A stretch of DNA of 64,000 nucleotides from Nostocoides sp. Soil756 (GTDB lineage Bacteria > Actinomycetota > Actinomycetes > Actinomycetales > Dermatophilaceae): the NCBI RefSeq assembly GCF_001428065.1, contig NZ_LMSE01000001.1:52656-116655 (forward strand). Direction: 5' to 3'. Each line of letters opens with the position of its first letter. Position 1 is the first letter of the stretch. The notes under the pieces were generated by a model. That model ran no database searches and was not told the DNA's origin. It saw nothing but the letters and a program-made list of their open reading frames with translations. Of the stretch, positions 50,850 through 59,545 are shown piece after piece. The position numbers were made by a program, and so were the translations under genes.

Positions 50850-52298
50850 ATGCCGAGCACGACCGACGCCACCTCCGGCCTCTCCCGCGCCCAGAGCCTC
50901 GCCGACCTCGACCCGCCGATCGCGCTCGGCGCCCTCGACGGGCGATACCGCGGGGTCGTCGCGCCGCTGGTCGACCACCTGTCGGAGCCCGCGCTCAACC
51001 GGGCCCGGGTCCACGTCGAGGTCGAGTGGCTCATCCACCTCACCGACCACGAGGTGGTCCCGGGCGTCCGGCGCCTCACCGACGCCGAGAAGTCCGGCCT
51101 GCGCGAGGTCGTCGCCGGGTTCAGCGCGGCCGAGATCGAGGAGATGGCCGCCACCGAGCGGGTCACCCAGCACGACGTCAAGGCGGTCGAGTACTTCCTC
51201 AAGGCCCGCCTGCGCGACCTCGCCCCCGCCCCCGAGGACGCCGGCCTGGCCGAGCTCATCCACTTCTGCTGCACCAGCGAGGACATCAACAACCTCTCCT
51301 ACGCCGTGATGGTGCGCGGCGCGGTGCACGAGGTCTGGCTGCCCCGCGCCCGAGCGCTCGTCGACACCCTCACCACGATGGCCCGCGACCTCGCCGACAC
51401 CCCGCTGCTGGCGCGCACCCACGGCCAGCCGGCCACCCCCACGACGATGGGCAAGGAGCTCGCGGTGCTGGCGTGGCGCCTGCGCCGCCAGCTGCGCCGC
51501 ATCGAGGACGCCGAGTTCCTGGGCAAGCTCAACGGCGCCACCGGCACCTACGGCGCGCACCTCGCGGCCGTCCCGGGCGCCGACTGGGAGGGCGTGAGCC
51601 GCTCGTTCGTCGAGCACCTCGGCCTCACCTGGAACCCGCTGACGACCCAGATCGAGAGCCACGACTGGCAGGCCGAGCTCTACTCCGACCTCGCGCGCTT
51701 CAACCGGGTGCTGCACAACATGTGCACCGACGTGTGGTCCTACATCTCGATGGGCTACTTCGCCCAGGTCCGCGGGCAGGGCACCGTCGGCAGCTCGACG
51801 ATGCCGCACAAGGTCAACCCCATCCGCTTCGAGAACGCCGAGGCCAACCTCGAGGTCAGCAACGCCCTGCTCGACGTGCTGGCCGCCACGCTGGTGCAGA
51901 GCCGGCTGCAGCGCGACCTCACCGACTCCTCGATGCAGCGCAACATCGGCTCGGCCTTCGGCCACAGCCTGCTGGCCATCGACAACGCCCACCGCGGGCT
52001 CGACGGGCTCGATGCCGTGCCCGCCACCATGGCCGCCGACCTCGACGGCAACTGGGAGGTCCTCGGCGAGGCCGTGCAGTCGGCCATGCGCGCGCTCGGA
52101 GCGCAGGGTGTGGCCGGGATGGAGGAGCCGTACGAGCGGCTCAAGGAGCTCACCAGGGGCCGGCGCATCGGCCAGGACGACCTCGTCGCGTTCGTGCGCG
52201 GGCTGGGGCTGCCGACCGAGGTCGAGGAGCGCCTGGCCGCGATGACGCCGCAGACCTACGTCGGGCTCGCGCCGGGGCTGGTCCGCCACCTGCCGTGA
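50850..52298 (+). CDS. purB: Adenylosuccinate lyase
   Basis: A 482-residue enzyme that catalyses two fumarate-releasing steps of purine synthesis (SAICAR to AICAR, and adenylosuccinate to AMP). The signature GSSTMPHKVNPIRFENAE near residue 313 carries the catalytic Ser. CCTSEDINNLSYAVMVRGAV and ARTHGQPATPTTMGKELAV are the other two conserved regions. It begins with LADLDPPIALGALDGRYRGVVAPL, as in the long PurB group. Ends 12 bp before a dispersed hairpin. Confidence 0.94.
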   Translation: MPSTTDATSGLSRAQSLADLDPPIALGALDGRYRGVVAPLVDHLSEPALNRARVHVEVEWLIHLTDHEVVPGVRRLTDAEKSGLREVVAGFSAAEIEEMAATERVTQHDVKAVEYFLKARLRDLAPAPEDAGLAELIHFCCTSEDINNLSYAVMVRGAVHEVWLPRARALVDTLTTMARDLADTPLLARTHGQPATPTTMGKELAVLAWRLRRQLRRIEDAEFLGKLNGATGTYGAHLAAVPGADWEGVSRSFVEHLGLTWNPLTTQIESHDWQAELYSDLARFNRVLHNMCTDVWSYISMGYFAQVRGQGTVGSSTMPHKVNPIRFENAEANLEVSNALLDVLAATLVQSRLQRDLTDSSMQRNIGSAFGHSLLAIDNAHRGLDGLDAVPATMAADLDGNWEVLGEAVQSAMRALGAQGVAGMEEPYERLKELTRGRRIGQDDLVAFVRGLGLPTEVEERLAAMTPQTYVGLAPGLVRHLP

Positions 52299-52310
52299 GC
52301 ACCGCTGCCC

Positions 52311-52365
52311 CCCGAACGTGTGTGAACACGCCCGGGCTTCTGCGGCGTGTTCACACACGTTCGGG
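52311..52365. terminator. Dispersed hairpin, copy 3 (perfect 22-bp stem)
   Basis: The arm from 52311 (CCCGAACGTGTGTGAACACG...) pairs perfectly over 22 bp with 52344-52365 around an 11-nt loop. The outer 16 bases match copy 1 (CCCGAACGTGTGTGAA); the inner stem differs (CACGCC/GGCGTG here versus GAAC/GTTC there) but stays paired. It lies 12 nt after the purB stop and 28 bp before the YjbR gene. Confidence 0.75.
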
Positions 52366-52393
52366 ATGCCGCGGGCTGTGGGAGGGTGGGCAC

Positions 52394-52795
52394 GTGGCCA
52401 GCACCGACCCCCGCCCCGTCGACCGTGACGACCTCGACGGCATCGCGATGGCGCTGCCGGAGGTGACCCGCGAGGGCACCGACGAGCACCCGTCCTACGC
52501 GGTGCGGGGCAGGACCTTCGTGGTGTGGCGCGGCCCGCGCAAGGACGCGCTGGACGCCGACGGCGAGCCGATGCCCGACGTCATCCGCATCACCGTGCCG
52601 GGCCCCGACGACAAGGCCGCCATCCTCGGGCTGGGCGAGCCGTGGTTCACCACCGCGCACTTCGAGGGGTACAACGCCGTGCTGGTGCGCGAGCGCGACC
52701 TGGGGCGGCTCGACTACCTCGAGCTGGCCGAGATCGTCACCGACGCCTGGGCCACCAAGGCGCCGAAGAAGCTGGTCAAGGAGCACCTGGGCTGA
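52394..52795 (+). CDS. MmcQ/YjbR-family protein
   Basis: A 133-residue protein with the double-wing DNA-binding-like fold of MmcQ/YjbR: LDGIAMALPEVTREGTDEHPSYAVRGRTFVVW, then IRITVPGPDDKAAILGLGEPWFTTAHFEGYNAVLVR, and a C-terminal helix AEIVTDAWATKAPKKLVKEHL. The function of this family is not settled. GTG at 52394 with GGAGGGTGG 6 nt upstream; no shared transcript with purB is expected because the hairpin lies between. Confidence 0.82.
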   Translation: MASTDPRPVDRDDLDGIAMALPEVTREGTDEHPSYAVRGRTFVVWRGPRKDALDADGEPMPDVIRITVPGPDDKAAILGLGEPWFTTAHFEGYNAVLVRERDLGRLDYLELAEIVTDAWATKAPKKLVKEHLG

Positions 52796-52898
52796 GCCCG
52801 GGGCAGCCCCCGACGCGACGACGGGCGCACGGGCCGAGCCCTGGACGCCACGGCTGTGCCATCCTGGCGGAGGGCCCCCGGCCCTGATTCGCTCCCCA

Positions 52899-52913
52899 TA
52901 CCCTAGGGGGGTA
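52899..52913. promoter_or_regulatory. CsoR copper operator
   Basis: TACCC-TAGGG-GGGTA, a GC-rich pseudo-palindrome of the kind bound by CsoR (TACCC..GGGTA arms). It ends 10 nt before the csoR ATG, where the repressor would block transcription in the absence of Cu(I). Confidence 0.75.
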
Positions 52914-52923
52914 ACATGGAGCC

Positions 52924-53241
52924 ATGAGCGCGACCCCCTCCGACCCGGCCGGCACGACCCCACCGGGCTACTCCGCCACCAAGGACGCGCAGCTCAAGCG
53001 ACTGCGCCGGATCGAGGGCCAGGTCCGCGGCATCGCCCGCATGGTCGAGAACGACACGTACTGCATCGACGTCCTCACCCAGGTCAGCGCCGCCACCCGC
53101 GCGCTCCAGGCGGTCAGTGTCGGCCTGCTCGAGGAGCACATCGCCCACTGCGTCGTCAGCGCGGCCCGTGAGTCCGACGAGGCCGCCGCCGCCAAGGTCG
53201 GCGAGGTCACGACCGCCGTCACCCGGCTGCTGAGGAGCTGA
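52924..53241 (+). CDS. csoR: CsoR-type copper-sensing repressor
   Basis: A 105-residue all-helical repressor. KRLRRIEGQVRGIARMVENDTYCIDVLTQ and EHIAHCVV carry the Cu(I) ligands Cys47, His72 and Cys76, with the exact CsoR spacing (25 and 4). Copper binding releases DNA. It represses itself and copA, whose start lies 1 nt after its stop. N-terminal 20 residues are a loose Pro/Thr tail. Confidence 0.93.
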   Translation: MSATPSDPAGTTPPGYSATKDAQLKRLRRIEGQVRGIARMVENDTYCIDVLTQVSAATRALQAVSVGLLEEHIAHCVVSAARESDEAAAAKVGEVTTAVTRLLRS

Positions 53242-53242
53242 G

Positions 53243-55534
53243 ATGACCCAGACCGCCGACCGCCCCACCGGCGAGGTCCACGAGGTCGACCTCGCGATCA
53301 CCGGGATGACGTGCGCCTCCTGCTCGGCGCGCATCGAGAAGAAGCTCGGCCGGCTCGACGGGGTCGACGCCGTGGTGAACCTCGCCACCGAGAAGGCCAC
53401 CGTGCGCTGGACCGGCCCGGTCACCGTCGACGAGCTGATCAGCACCGTGCGCCGCACCGGGTACGGCGCCGAGGTGCTGGCCCCGGCGCCCGACCCCACG
53501 GCCGCCCCCGCCGACCCCACGGCGCCCCCCGCCGGCCCCACGGCCGACACCGCCGCCGGCGAGTCCCCCACCGACCGGCAGGCCGGCCACCGCACGGCGC
53601 GCGTCGCCGACCTGCGCTCACGGGCCCTCTCGGCGGCCGTCCTGACCGTGCCGGTCGTCATCCTCGCGATGGTGCCGGGCGCCGACATCCCCAACAGTCC
53701 GTGGGTGCAGCTGGTCCTCGCGACCCCGGTGGTGCTCTGGGCCGGCCGGCCCTTCCACCGCGCGGCCGCCCAGGCCGCCCGGCACGGCGCCTCGACCATG
53801 GACACCCTCGTCTCGCTCGGCGTCCTGGCCGCCTACCTGTGGTCGGTCGTCGTCGTGGTCAGCGGCCGGGCCGGTGGGATGACGGGCGAGGGGTCGCACG
53901 TGTGGTTCGAGTCGGCCACCGTCGTCACCACCTTCCTGCTCCTCGGGCGGTGGATGGAGGCCCGCGCCACCGACCGCACCCGCGACGCCCTCCGCGGCCT
54001 GCTCGACCTCGGGGCAAAGGAGGCCTCGGTGCTGCGCACCGACACCGCGTCGGGCGCCACCGTCGAGCAACGCATCCCGGCCTCCGACCTCGTCGTCGGC
54101 GACCGCTTCCTGGTCCGCCCGGGCGAGAAGGTCGCCACCGACGGCGTGGTGCGCGACGGCACGAGCAGCATCGACACCGCGCTGGTCACCGGCGAGTCCC
54201 AGCCGGTCGACGTGGAGCCGGGCGACAGCGTCACCGGCGGCACCGTCAACACCACCGGCCGGCTCGTCGTCGAGGCCACCGGGGTCGGCGCCGACACCAC
54301 CCTGGCCGGCATCGCCCGCCTCGTCGAGCGCGCCCAGACCTCCAAGGCCCCGGTTCAGCGCCTGGCCGACCGGGTGTCGTCGGTCTTCGTCCCGGTGGTG
54401 CTGGCCCTGGCCGCCGTCACCTTCGTCGCCTGGTGGGCCATCGGCGGCGACGCCGTGCGTGCCCTCGAGGTCGCCATCTCGGTGCTGGTCATCGCCTGCC
54501 CCTGCGCGCTCGGGCTCGCCACCCCGACGGCCCTGCTCGTCGGCACCGGCCGCGGCGCCCGGCTCGGCATCCTCATCAAGGGCGCCGACGTCCTCGAGGA
54601 CACCCGGCGGATCGACACCATCGTGCTCGACAAGACCGGCACCGTCACCACCGGCGCCATGACCCTGGTGCAGGTCGTCACCGTGGGCCGCCTGCTCAAG
54701 GACCAGGCCCTGCGCGCCGCGGCCGCCGTCGAGGACGGCAGCGAGCACCCGGTCGCCCGCGCCATCGTCGCCGCTGCCGGCGCCCGGGCGCTGCGTCTGC
54801 CGGCGGTCGCCGCTTTCGAGTCCCTGCCCGGGGCCGGCGCGCGCGCCGAGGTCAACGGCACCGTCGTCACCGTGGGCCGCGCAGACCTGTTCGACGAGGT
54901 GCCCGACGAGGTCGCGCGCCCCACGGCCGAGGGCACCACGGTCTGGGTCGGCTGGGGCGGCCGCGCCCGCGCCTCGCTCACCGTCGCCGACACCGTGCGG
55001 CGCAGCTCGGCGCGCGCCGTGCGCGACCTCGGCGACGCCGGGCTCACCACCTACCTGCTGACCGGCGACCACGACCGGGCGGCGGTCACCGTGGCCCGCG
55101 ACGTCGGCATCCCGGTGGGTCGGGTCGTGGCCGACGTGCGGCCCGAGGACAAGCACGCGATGGTGGCCGACCTGCAACGCCGCGGGCGGGTCGTGGCCAT
55201 GGTCGGCGACGGCGTCAACGACGCGGCCGCCCTGGCCCAGGCCGACCTCGGCATCGCGATGGGCAGCGGGACCGACGTGGCGGCCGAGGCCGCCGACATC
55301 GTGCTGCTGCGCTCGGAGCTGCCGGCCGTGGTCGACGCCATCGCCCTGTCCCGCGCGACGCTGCGCACCATCCGGCAGAACCTGGCGTGGGCGTTCGGCT
55401 ACAACGTGGCCGCCATCCCGCTGGCGGTGGCCGGCGTGCTCAGCCCGATGGTCGCGGGGGCGGCGATGGCCGCCTCGAGCGTGCTGGTGGTGAGCAACAG
55501 CCTGCGGCTGCGGCGCTGGTCACGCGCCCGCTGA
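53243..55534 (+). CDS. copA: Copper-exporting P1B-type ATPase
   Basis: A 763-residue copper pump of the cytoplasmic membrane. One N-terminal heavy-metal domain binds Cu(I) through GMTCASC (Cys24, Cys27); a Pro/Asp/Ala linker (DPTAAPADPTAPPAGPTADT) leads to the membrane part. Motifs: LVTGESQPV, CPC in IACPCALGLATP near residue 420, the phosphorylated Asp in DKTGTVTTG near 463, EHPVARAI and GDGVNDAAAL. The gene is 1 nt after csoR, so copper induces both. Confidence 0.94.
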   Translation: MTQTADRPTGEVHEVDLAITGMTCASCSARIEKKLGRLDGVDAVVNLATEKATVRWTGPVTVDELISTVRRTGYGAEVLAPAPDPTAAPADPTAPPAGPTADTAAGESPTDRQAGHRTARVADLRSRALSAAVLTVPVVILAMVPGADIPNSPWVQLVLATPVVLWAGRPFHRAAAQAARHGASTMDTLVSLGVLAAYLWSVVVVVSGRAGGMTGEGSHVWFESATVVTTFLLLGRWMEARATDRTRDALRGLLDLGAKEASVLRTDTASGATVEQRIPASDLVVGDRFLVRPGEKVATDGVVRDGTSSIDTALVTGESQPVDVEPGDSVTGGTVNTTGRLVVEATGVGADTTLAGIARLVERAQTSKAPVQRLADRVSSVFVPVVLALAAVTFVAWWAIGGDAVRALEVAISVLVIACPCALGLATPTALLVGTGRGARLGILIKGADVLEDTRRIDTIVLDKTGTVTTGAMTLVQVVTVGRLLKDQALRAAAAVEDGSEHPVARAIVAAAGARALRLPAVAAFESLPGAGARAEVNGTVVTVGRADLFDEVPDEVARPTAEGTTVWVGWGGRARASLTVADTVRRSSARAVRDLGDAGLTTYLLTGDHDRAAVTVARDVGIPVGRVVADVRPEDKHAMVADLQRRGRVVAMVGDGVNDAAALAQADLGIAMGSGTDVAAEAADIVLLRSELPAVVDAIALSRATLRTIRQNLAWAFGYNVAAIPLAVAGVLSPMVAGAAMAASSVLVVSNSLRLRRWSRAR

Positions 55535-55544
55535 GGGCCGCGCC

Positions 55545-55560
55545 CGGACCCGAGGGTCCG
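55545..55560. terminator. Hairpin after copA
   Basis: CGGACCC-GA-GGGTCCG, a near-perfect 16-bp palindrome in the 35-bp gap between copA and the convergent VOC gene, 11 nt after the copA stop; GGGTCCG is repeated at 55563-55569. Confidence 0.5.
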
Positions 55561-55569
55561 CCGGGTCCG

Positions 55570-56205
55570 TCAGACGACGACGTCGCCGTGCGGGGTGTCG
55601 AAGGTGACGGCCATGAGCCCCGGCGTGCCGTGGGGCGAGACGAACGAGAACTCGATGACCGACGAGGTGTAGTCGGCGGGCAGGCCCAGCCAGTCGCGCA
55701 CCCGCTCGGGGTCGCCGGCGATGGTGAGCGACTCGATGGTCACCTCGGTGTCGGCGTCCTGCGAGGGATGCGGCGCGCCGTCGTCCCACTTGATGAAGAA
55801 GGGCAGCTGGGGGTCGGCCTGCAGGCCCTTGACCCCGATCTGCTGCCAGCGCAGCTCGACGCCATCGGGACGGCGTCGGTTGCCCGGCACCGCCTCCCGG
55901 CCCAGGCGGGCCTCCTGCTCGGCGATGTCGTCGACCCGCACGACCCAGCCCAGCCAGCCACCGCCGGCCTCGGAGCGGGCCCGGACGACCTGCCCGAAGG
56001 GGGCCTTGTCGGCCGCGGGGTGCTCGAGCACCTCGACGACCTCGACGTACCGCTCGTGGGCGAGCGGCAGGATGACGTTGCGCGTCCCGAAGCGCGGGTG
56101 GATCCCCCCGTCGACCGGCCGGACGCCGATCAGCTTCGCGAGACGCTCGGCCGTCGCGTGCACGCCATCGTGCTCGGCCGCGTAGACGACGTGGTCAACT
56201 CGCAT
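55570..56205 (-). CDS. Glyoxalase-like (VOC) protein
   Basis: A 211-residue protein with a duplicated VOC-type fold: MRVDHVVYAAEHDGVHATAERLAKLIGVRPVDGGIHPRFGTRNVILPLAHERYVEVVEVLEHP in the N-terminal half (typical of glyoxalase-like domain proteins, PF13468) and LTIAGDPERVRDWLGLPADYTSSVIEFSFV in the second. Substrate unknown. An ATG 3 codons upstream (56214) is an equally good start; neither has a clear ribosome site. Confidence 0.75.
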   Translation of the reverse strand: MRVDHVVYAAEHDGVHATAERLAKLIGVRPVDGGIHPRFGTRNVILPLAHERYVEVVEVLEHPAADKAPFGQVVRARSEAGGGWLGWVVRVDDIAEQEARLGREAVPGNRRRPDGVELRWQQIGVKGLQADPQLPFFIKWDDGAPHPSQDADTEVTIESLTIAGDPERVRDWLGLPADYTSSVIEFSFVSPHGTPGLMAVTFDTPHGDVVV

Positions 56206-56300
56206 GCCAGTCATGGTCGCATATGCGCAGGGGTGCTCCGGACACCGGGGCGGCCCCCCGGGCACCCTCCATCCCTGACGTCACAGACACCTCACCCGCC

Positions 56301-57107
56301 TCAGGAGGAGCGCTGTCGCACCGCCTCGTAGACGACGACGGCCGCGCTCACGCCGGCGTTGAGGGAGTTGACCTGCCCGGCCATCGGGATGCGGACGCGG
56401 GCATCGGCGTCGGCCAGCAGCTCGTCGGTGAGACCGGTCTTCTCGGTGCCCACCGCGATGGCGACCGACCCTCGGTAGTCGACGGCGGTGTGCAGCACGT
56501 CAGTGTGGGGGGTGGTGGCGATGACGCGGATGCCGTTGGCGTGCAGCCACTCCCGCACCTCGGCCAGGGTGGCCGCGGCCACCGGCACCGAGAACACGGC
56601 GCCCTTGCTGGCCCGCACCACGTTGGGGTTGCCCCAGTCGGTGGCGGGGTCGGCGGCGACGACGGCGGCCACCCCCGCGGCGTCGGCGGTCCGCAGCACC
56701 GAGCCCAGGTTGCCCGGCTTCTCGAGCGCCTCGACCACGACCACGAGGGGGTCGGGCGGGAGGCGGAGCAGGCCCAGCGGGACCCCGGCCGCCGGCACCA
56801 CGGCGACGAACCCGTCGGGACCCTCGCGGTAGGCCACCTTCTCGAACGCCGCGCGAGCACAGCGGATGGTGGAGGAACCCAGCGCCCGCACCTCGTCGAC
56901 CAGCGTGAGCTGCTCGTGGGGGTCGAGCATCAGCTCGGGGCAGTAGAGCAGCGTGCGTGGGACCACCCCGGCCCCCACCGCCAAGCGCAGCTCCTCGTAG
57001 CCGTCGACGACGGTCACACCCTCCTCCTCGCGGGTGCGACGCCGCCGTAGCGCGGCGACCGCCTTGAGGCGGGGGTTGGCGGGGGAGGTGACGTTCAGCT
57101 CGGCCAT
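56301..57107 (-). CDS. SpoU/TrmH-family RNA methyltransferase
   Basis: A 268-residue RNA 2'-O-ribose methyltransferase with a deep SAM knot. The substrate-binding N-terminus starts TSPANPRLKAVAALRRRRTREEEGVTVVDGYEELRLAV. The SpoU core has VVVVEALEKPGNLGSVLRTADAAGVAAVVAAD near residue 120, and the C-terminal knot GTEKTGLTDELLADADARVRIPMAGQVNSLNAGVSAAVVVYEAVRQ. It probably modifies 23S rRNA. Start ATG 57107, facing a PAP2 gene. Confidence 0.9.
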   Translation of the reverse strand: MAELNVTSPANPRLKAVAALRRRRTREEEGVTVVDGYEELRLAVGAGVVPRTLLYCPELMLDPHEQLTLVDEVRALGSSTIRCARAAFEKVAYREGPDGFVAVVPAAGVPLGLLRLPPDPLVVVVEALEKPGNLGSVLRTADAAGVAAVVAADPATDWGNPNVVRASKGAVFSVPVAAATLAEVREWLHANGIRVIATTPHTDVLHTAVDYRGSVAIAVGTEKTGLTDELLADADARVRIPMAGQVNSLNAGVSAAVVVYEAVRQRSS

Positions 57108-57188
57108 GGCCGGCCCAGCATCCCACGCCTCCCGGCGCGCCCGGCCGCTGCGGCGTCGGCGCACCCCCCGGTGCGGTAGACATGCCTG

Positions 57189-57956
57189 ATGACCAGCACG
57201 GACGCCCGCGCGCACCAGCAGACGCGAGCCCGTCGGCTCGGCCGGGCCGCGGCCTACGGCGTGGTGGTGGCGGCGGTCTTCTTCACGGTCGGCTTCCTGG
57301 TCCGCAGCAGGTGGGACCCGCTGATCAACGCCGACGACGCCGCCATCCGCGCCTTGGTGCCGATCACCCGCGACCATCCCTGGCTGCTGGACTTCTGGCT
57401 GTTCTGGCAGGCCGCCTTCCTCCCCCGCAACCTCTACGCCATCGGGACGGTGCTGTGCCTCTGGGTGTGGCTGCGCAAGGGGCTGCGCACCCGCGCCTGG
57501 TGGGCGTTCGGCACGATGATGGTCGCCTGGTTCATCGAGTACGCGGCCAAGCTCGTGTTCCAGCGGGCGCGCCCGGTCGTCGAGGACCCGGTCTCCAAGG
57601 CCCCCGGCTTCTCCTTCCCGTCCGGGCACGCGTTGGGCTCGGCCGCGTTCTTCACCACCGCCGTCCTCCTCCTCTGGCCCATCGTCACGTCCAGGGTCTG
57701 GCGAGGGGTCATGGTCACGGTGTCCGTGGTGCTCGTCGTGCTCACGGCGCTGGACCGCACCTTCCTCGGGGTGCACTACCCCAGCGACGTCACGGTGGGG
57801 GTGGTCACCGGGGCCGGGCTGGTCCTGGCCTCGTACGCGGGGTACGCCCGCTGGAACCCGCGCGACCGCGAGGCCGCGCACGACCCCGACCTTCACCCCC
57901 GCCCCGGCGACGACGACATCGCCGACGACCGCCACACCGCCCACCAGGAGCGCTGA
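57189..57956 (+). CDS. PAP2 lipid phosphatase, first of a pair
   Basis: A 255-residue membrane phosphatase with six helices. The three motifs are KLVFQRARP near residue 120 (K-x6-R-P), FPSGHALGSA near 140, and RTFLGVHYPSDVTVG near 190, so the active site is complete. It removes phosphate from lipids such as undecaprenyl diphosphate or phosphatidic acid. The tail is rich in Asp and His. Its TGA shares a base with the next PAP2 start (TGATG). Confidence 0.9.
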   Translation: MTSTDARAHQQTRARRLGRAAAYGVVVAAVFFTVGFLVRSRWDPLINADDAAIRALVPITRDHPWLLDFWLFWQAAFLPRNLYAIGTVLCLWVWLRKGLRTRAWWAFGTMMVAWFIEYAAKLVFQRARPVVEDPVSKAPGFSFPSGHALGSAAFFTTAVLLLWPIVTSRVWRGVMVTVSVVLVVLTALDRTFLGVHYPSDVTVGVVTGAGLVLASYAGYARWNPRDREAAHDPDLHPRPGDDDIADDRHTAHQER

Positions 57957-58690
57957 TGTCCATCCTCACCCGCTGGGAAGACCCCACCCGGCCCACCGTC
58001 CGCGAGGCCGTGCGCGACGCCTTCGTGCGCGCCGTCCTCCCGGCGATCCCCCTGTTCGTGGTGATCGTGGCCATCGGCCTGGTCATCATGAAGCCGCTGG
58101 ACGGCTTCAAGGCCGAGAACTCGGTCAACACCTGGCTGGCCGCGCGGCGCACCTCCACCGGCAACGCCGTCACCCAGGTGATGTCGATGATCGGCAACAC
58201 CGAGTACGTCATCGCGGTCGGCATCCTGGTGGCGCTCGTGGTCCTGTGGCGCACCCACAAGTGGTGGTACGCGGTCATCCCGCTGCTGGCGATCTCGGTG
58301 CAGGCCACCGTGTTCGTCATCGCCACCGCCGTCGTCGGTCGCAGCCGGCCGCCGGTCGAACGCCTCGACCCGGCGCCCCCGACGTCGAGCTACCCCAGTG
58401 GCCACGTCGGCGCCTCGACCGCCCTCTACGTCTCGTTCGCCCTGATGGCCACCCGCATCCAGAACGTCGTCGCGCGCCGGGTCATCGTGGTGCTGTGCAT
58501 CATCGTGCCGTTCCTGGTGTCGTTCGCGCGGCTCTACCGCGGCGCCCACCACGTCACCGACGTCATCATGGGCGCGGTCAACGGCGTGGTCTGCGCGCTG
58601 CTGGCGTGGGGCTACCTGCGCCGCGACGCGCACGCGGTGGCCGAGCGCCCCGACGGCGCGGACGACCGCCGGGCTCAGAGCCGGGCGTAG
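57956..58690 (+). CDS. PAP2 lipid phosphatase, second of a pair
   Basis: A 244-residue membrane protein of the same family but quite different sequence. Motifs: GRSRPP near residue 122 (first motif, with R-P), YPSGHVGAS near 141, and RLYRGAHHVTDVIMG near 195. The long first loop contains ENSVNTWLAARRTSTGNAVTQVMSMIGNTEYV. Coupled translation with the first PAP2 suggests the two act together, or as heteromer. Convergent with DUF1206; the coding ends overlap by 16 bp. Confidence 0.88.
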   Translation: MSILTRWEDPTRPTVREAVRDAFVRAVLPAIPLFVVIVAIGLVIMKPLDGFKAENSVNTWLAARRTSTGNAVTQVMSMIGNTEYVIAVGILVALVVLWRTHKWWYAVIPLLAISVQATVFVIATAVVGRSRPPVERLDPAPPTSSYPSGHVGASTALYVSFALMATRIQNVVARRVIVVLCIIVPFLVSFARLYRGAHHVTDVIMGAVNGVVCALLAWGYLRRDAHAVAERPDGADDRRAQSRA

Positions 58691-59469
58691 CGCGCCCGGG
58701 CGAAGCTGTAGACCCCGTAGCCCGCGATCCCCAGGGCGACGACCGTCAGCAGCGCCCGGCCGAACGGCAGCGCGAGGAAGGACTTGAGCGCGCCGTCGAG
58801 ACCCTTGACGTCCTGCGCGTCGGCGGTCCAGGCCGCCACGAAGAAGAAGATGCCGACGATGACCAGGGCCGCCCCCTTGGCCATATAGCCGACCCGGCCG
58901 GCCCGGACCGCCCACTGCCCCGGGTGCTCCACGAGGTCCCCGAGGAACTTCTTCGCGAACCCCTTGTAGACGTGGTAGCCGGCGATGCCGAGGATCACCA
59001 GGCCCACCACGGCGAGGACCAGCCGGCCCAGCACGCTGCCGGTGAGCGCGGCGGCGAAGCCCTGGGTCTGGTTCTCGCTGTGGCTGCCGTCGCCGAGGCC
59101 CACCAGCTTGAACGTGGTCCACGCGAAGAACAGGTAGACGACACCCTTGCTCGCGAGCTTGACCAGGTCGGCCTTGTCGTGGCGGCGCACGAACCCCTCG
59201 CTGAGGTTCCACACGCCGAGGAGGAGGAAGCCGACGACGGCGACCCACAGCAGGGCCCGGCCCGTGCCCGAACCGGCCAGGGTCCGCAGCGCCCCGGACG
59301 AGTCGGCCTCCTTGGAGCCGCCGCCCACCCCCCAGGCGATCTTGACCGCGATCCAGGCGATGAGGAGGTGCAGCACACCCAGGATCACGAACCCGACCCG
59401 GGCGCCGTACTCGACCACCCGGCTCTCGTTCGCTTCGTGGGTGGCGCGCGTGGCGTCGGCGAGGTCCAT
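58675..59469 (-). CDS. DUF1206 membrane protein
   Basis: A 264-residue protein made of three related two-helix units, each with a Gly-rich first helix (VEYGARVGFVILGVLHLLIAWIAVKIA; LASKGVVYLFFAWTTFKLVG; AGRVGYMAKGAALVIVGIFFFVAAW), as in DUF1206. Function unknown; widespread in Actinobacteria and Bacteroidetes. The C-terminal 5 codons overlap the convergent PAP2 gene. Confidence 0.85.
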   Translation of the reverse strand: MDLADATRATHEANESRVVEYGARVGFVILGVLHLLIAWIAVKIAWGVGGGSKEADSSGALRTLAGSGTGRALLWVAVVGFLLLGVWNLSEGFVRRHDKADLVKLASKGVVYLFFAWTTFKLVGLGDGSHSENQTQGFAAALTGSVLGRLVLAVVGLVILGIAGYHVYKGFAKKFLGDLVEHPGQWAVRAGRVGYMAKGAALVIVGIFFFVAAWTADAQDVKGLDGALKSFLALPFGRALLTVVALGIAGYGVYSFARARYARL

Positions 59470-59545
59470 GGCGCTCACCCTGCCACCTGCGGGGACGTCG
59501 CGTCGAGATCCTGACGGCCGGGGGTGGGCGCCGCCCGATGACGGC

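Noticed and set aside
51026-52393. In-frame N-terminal extension of the YjbR gene (589-residue frame)
   Set aside because: It overlaps purB in another phase and crosses the 52311 hairpin; the GTG at 52394 has a ribosome site.
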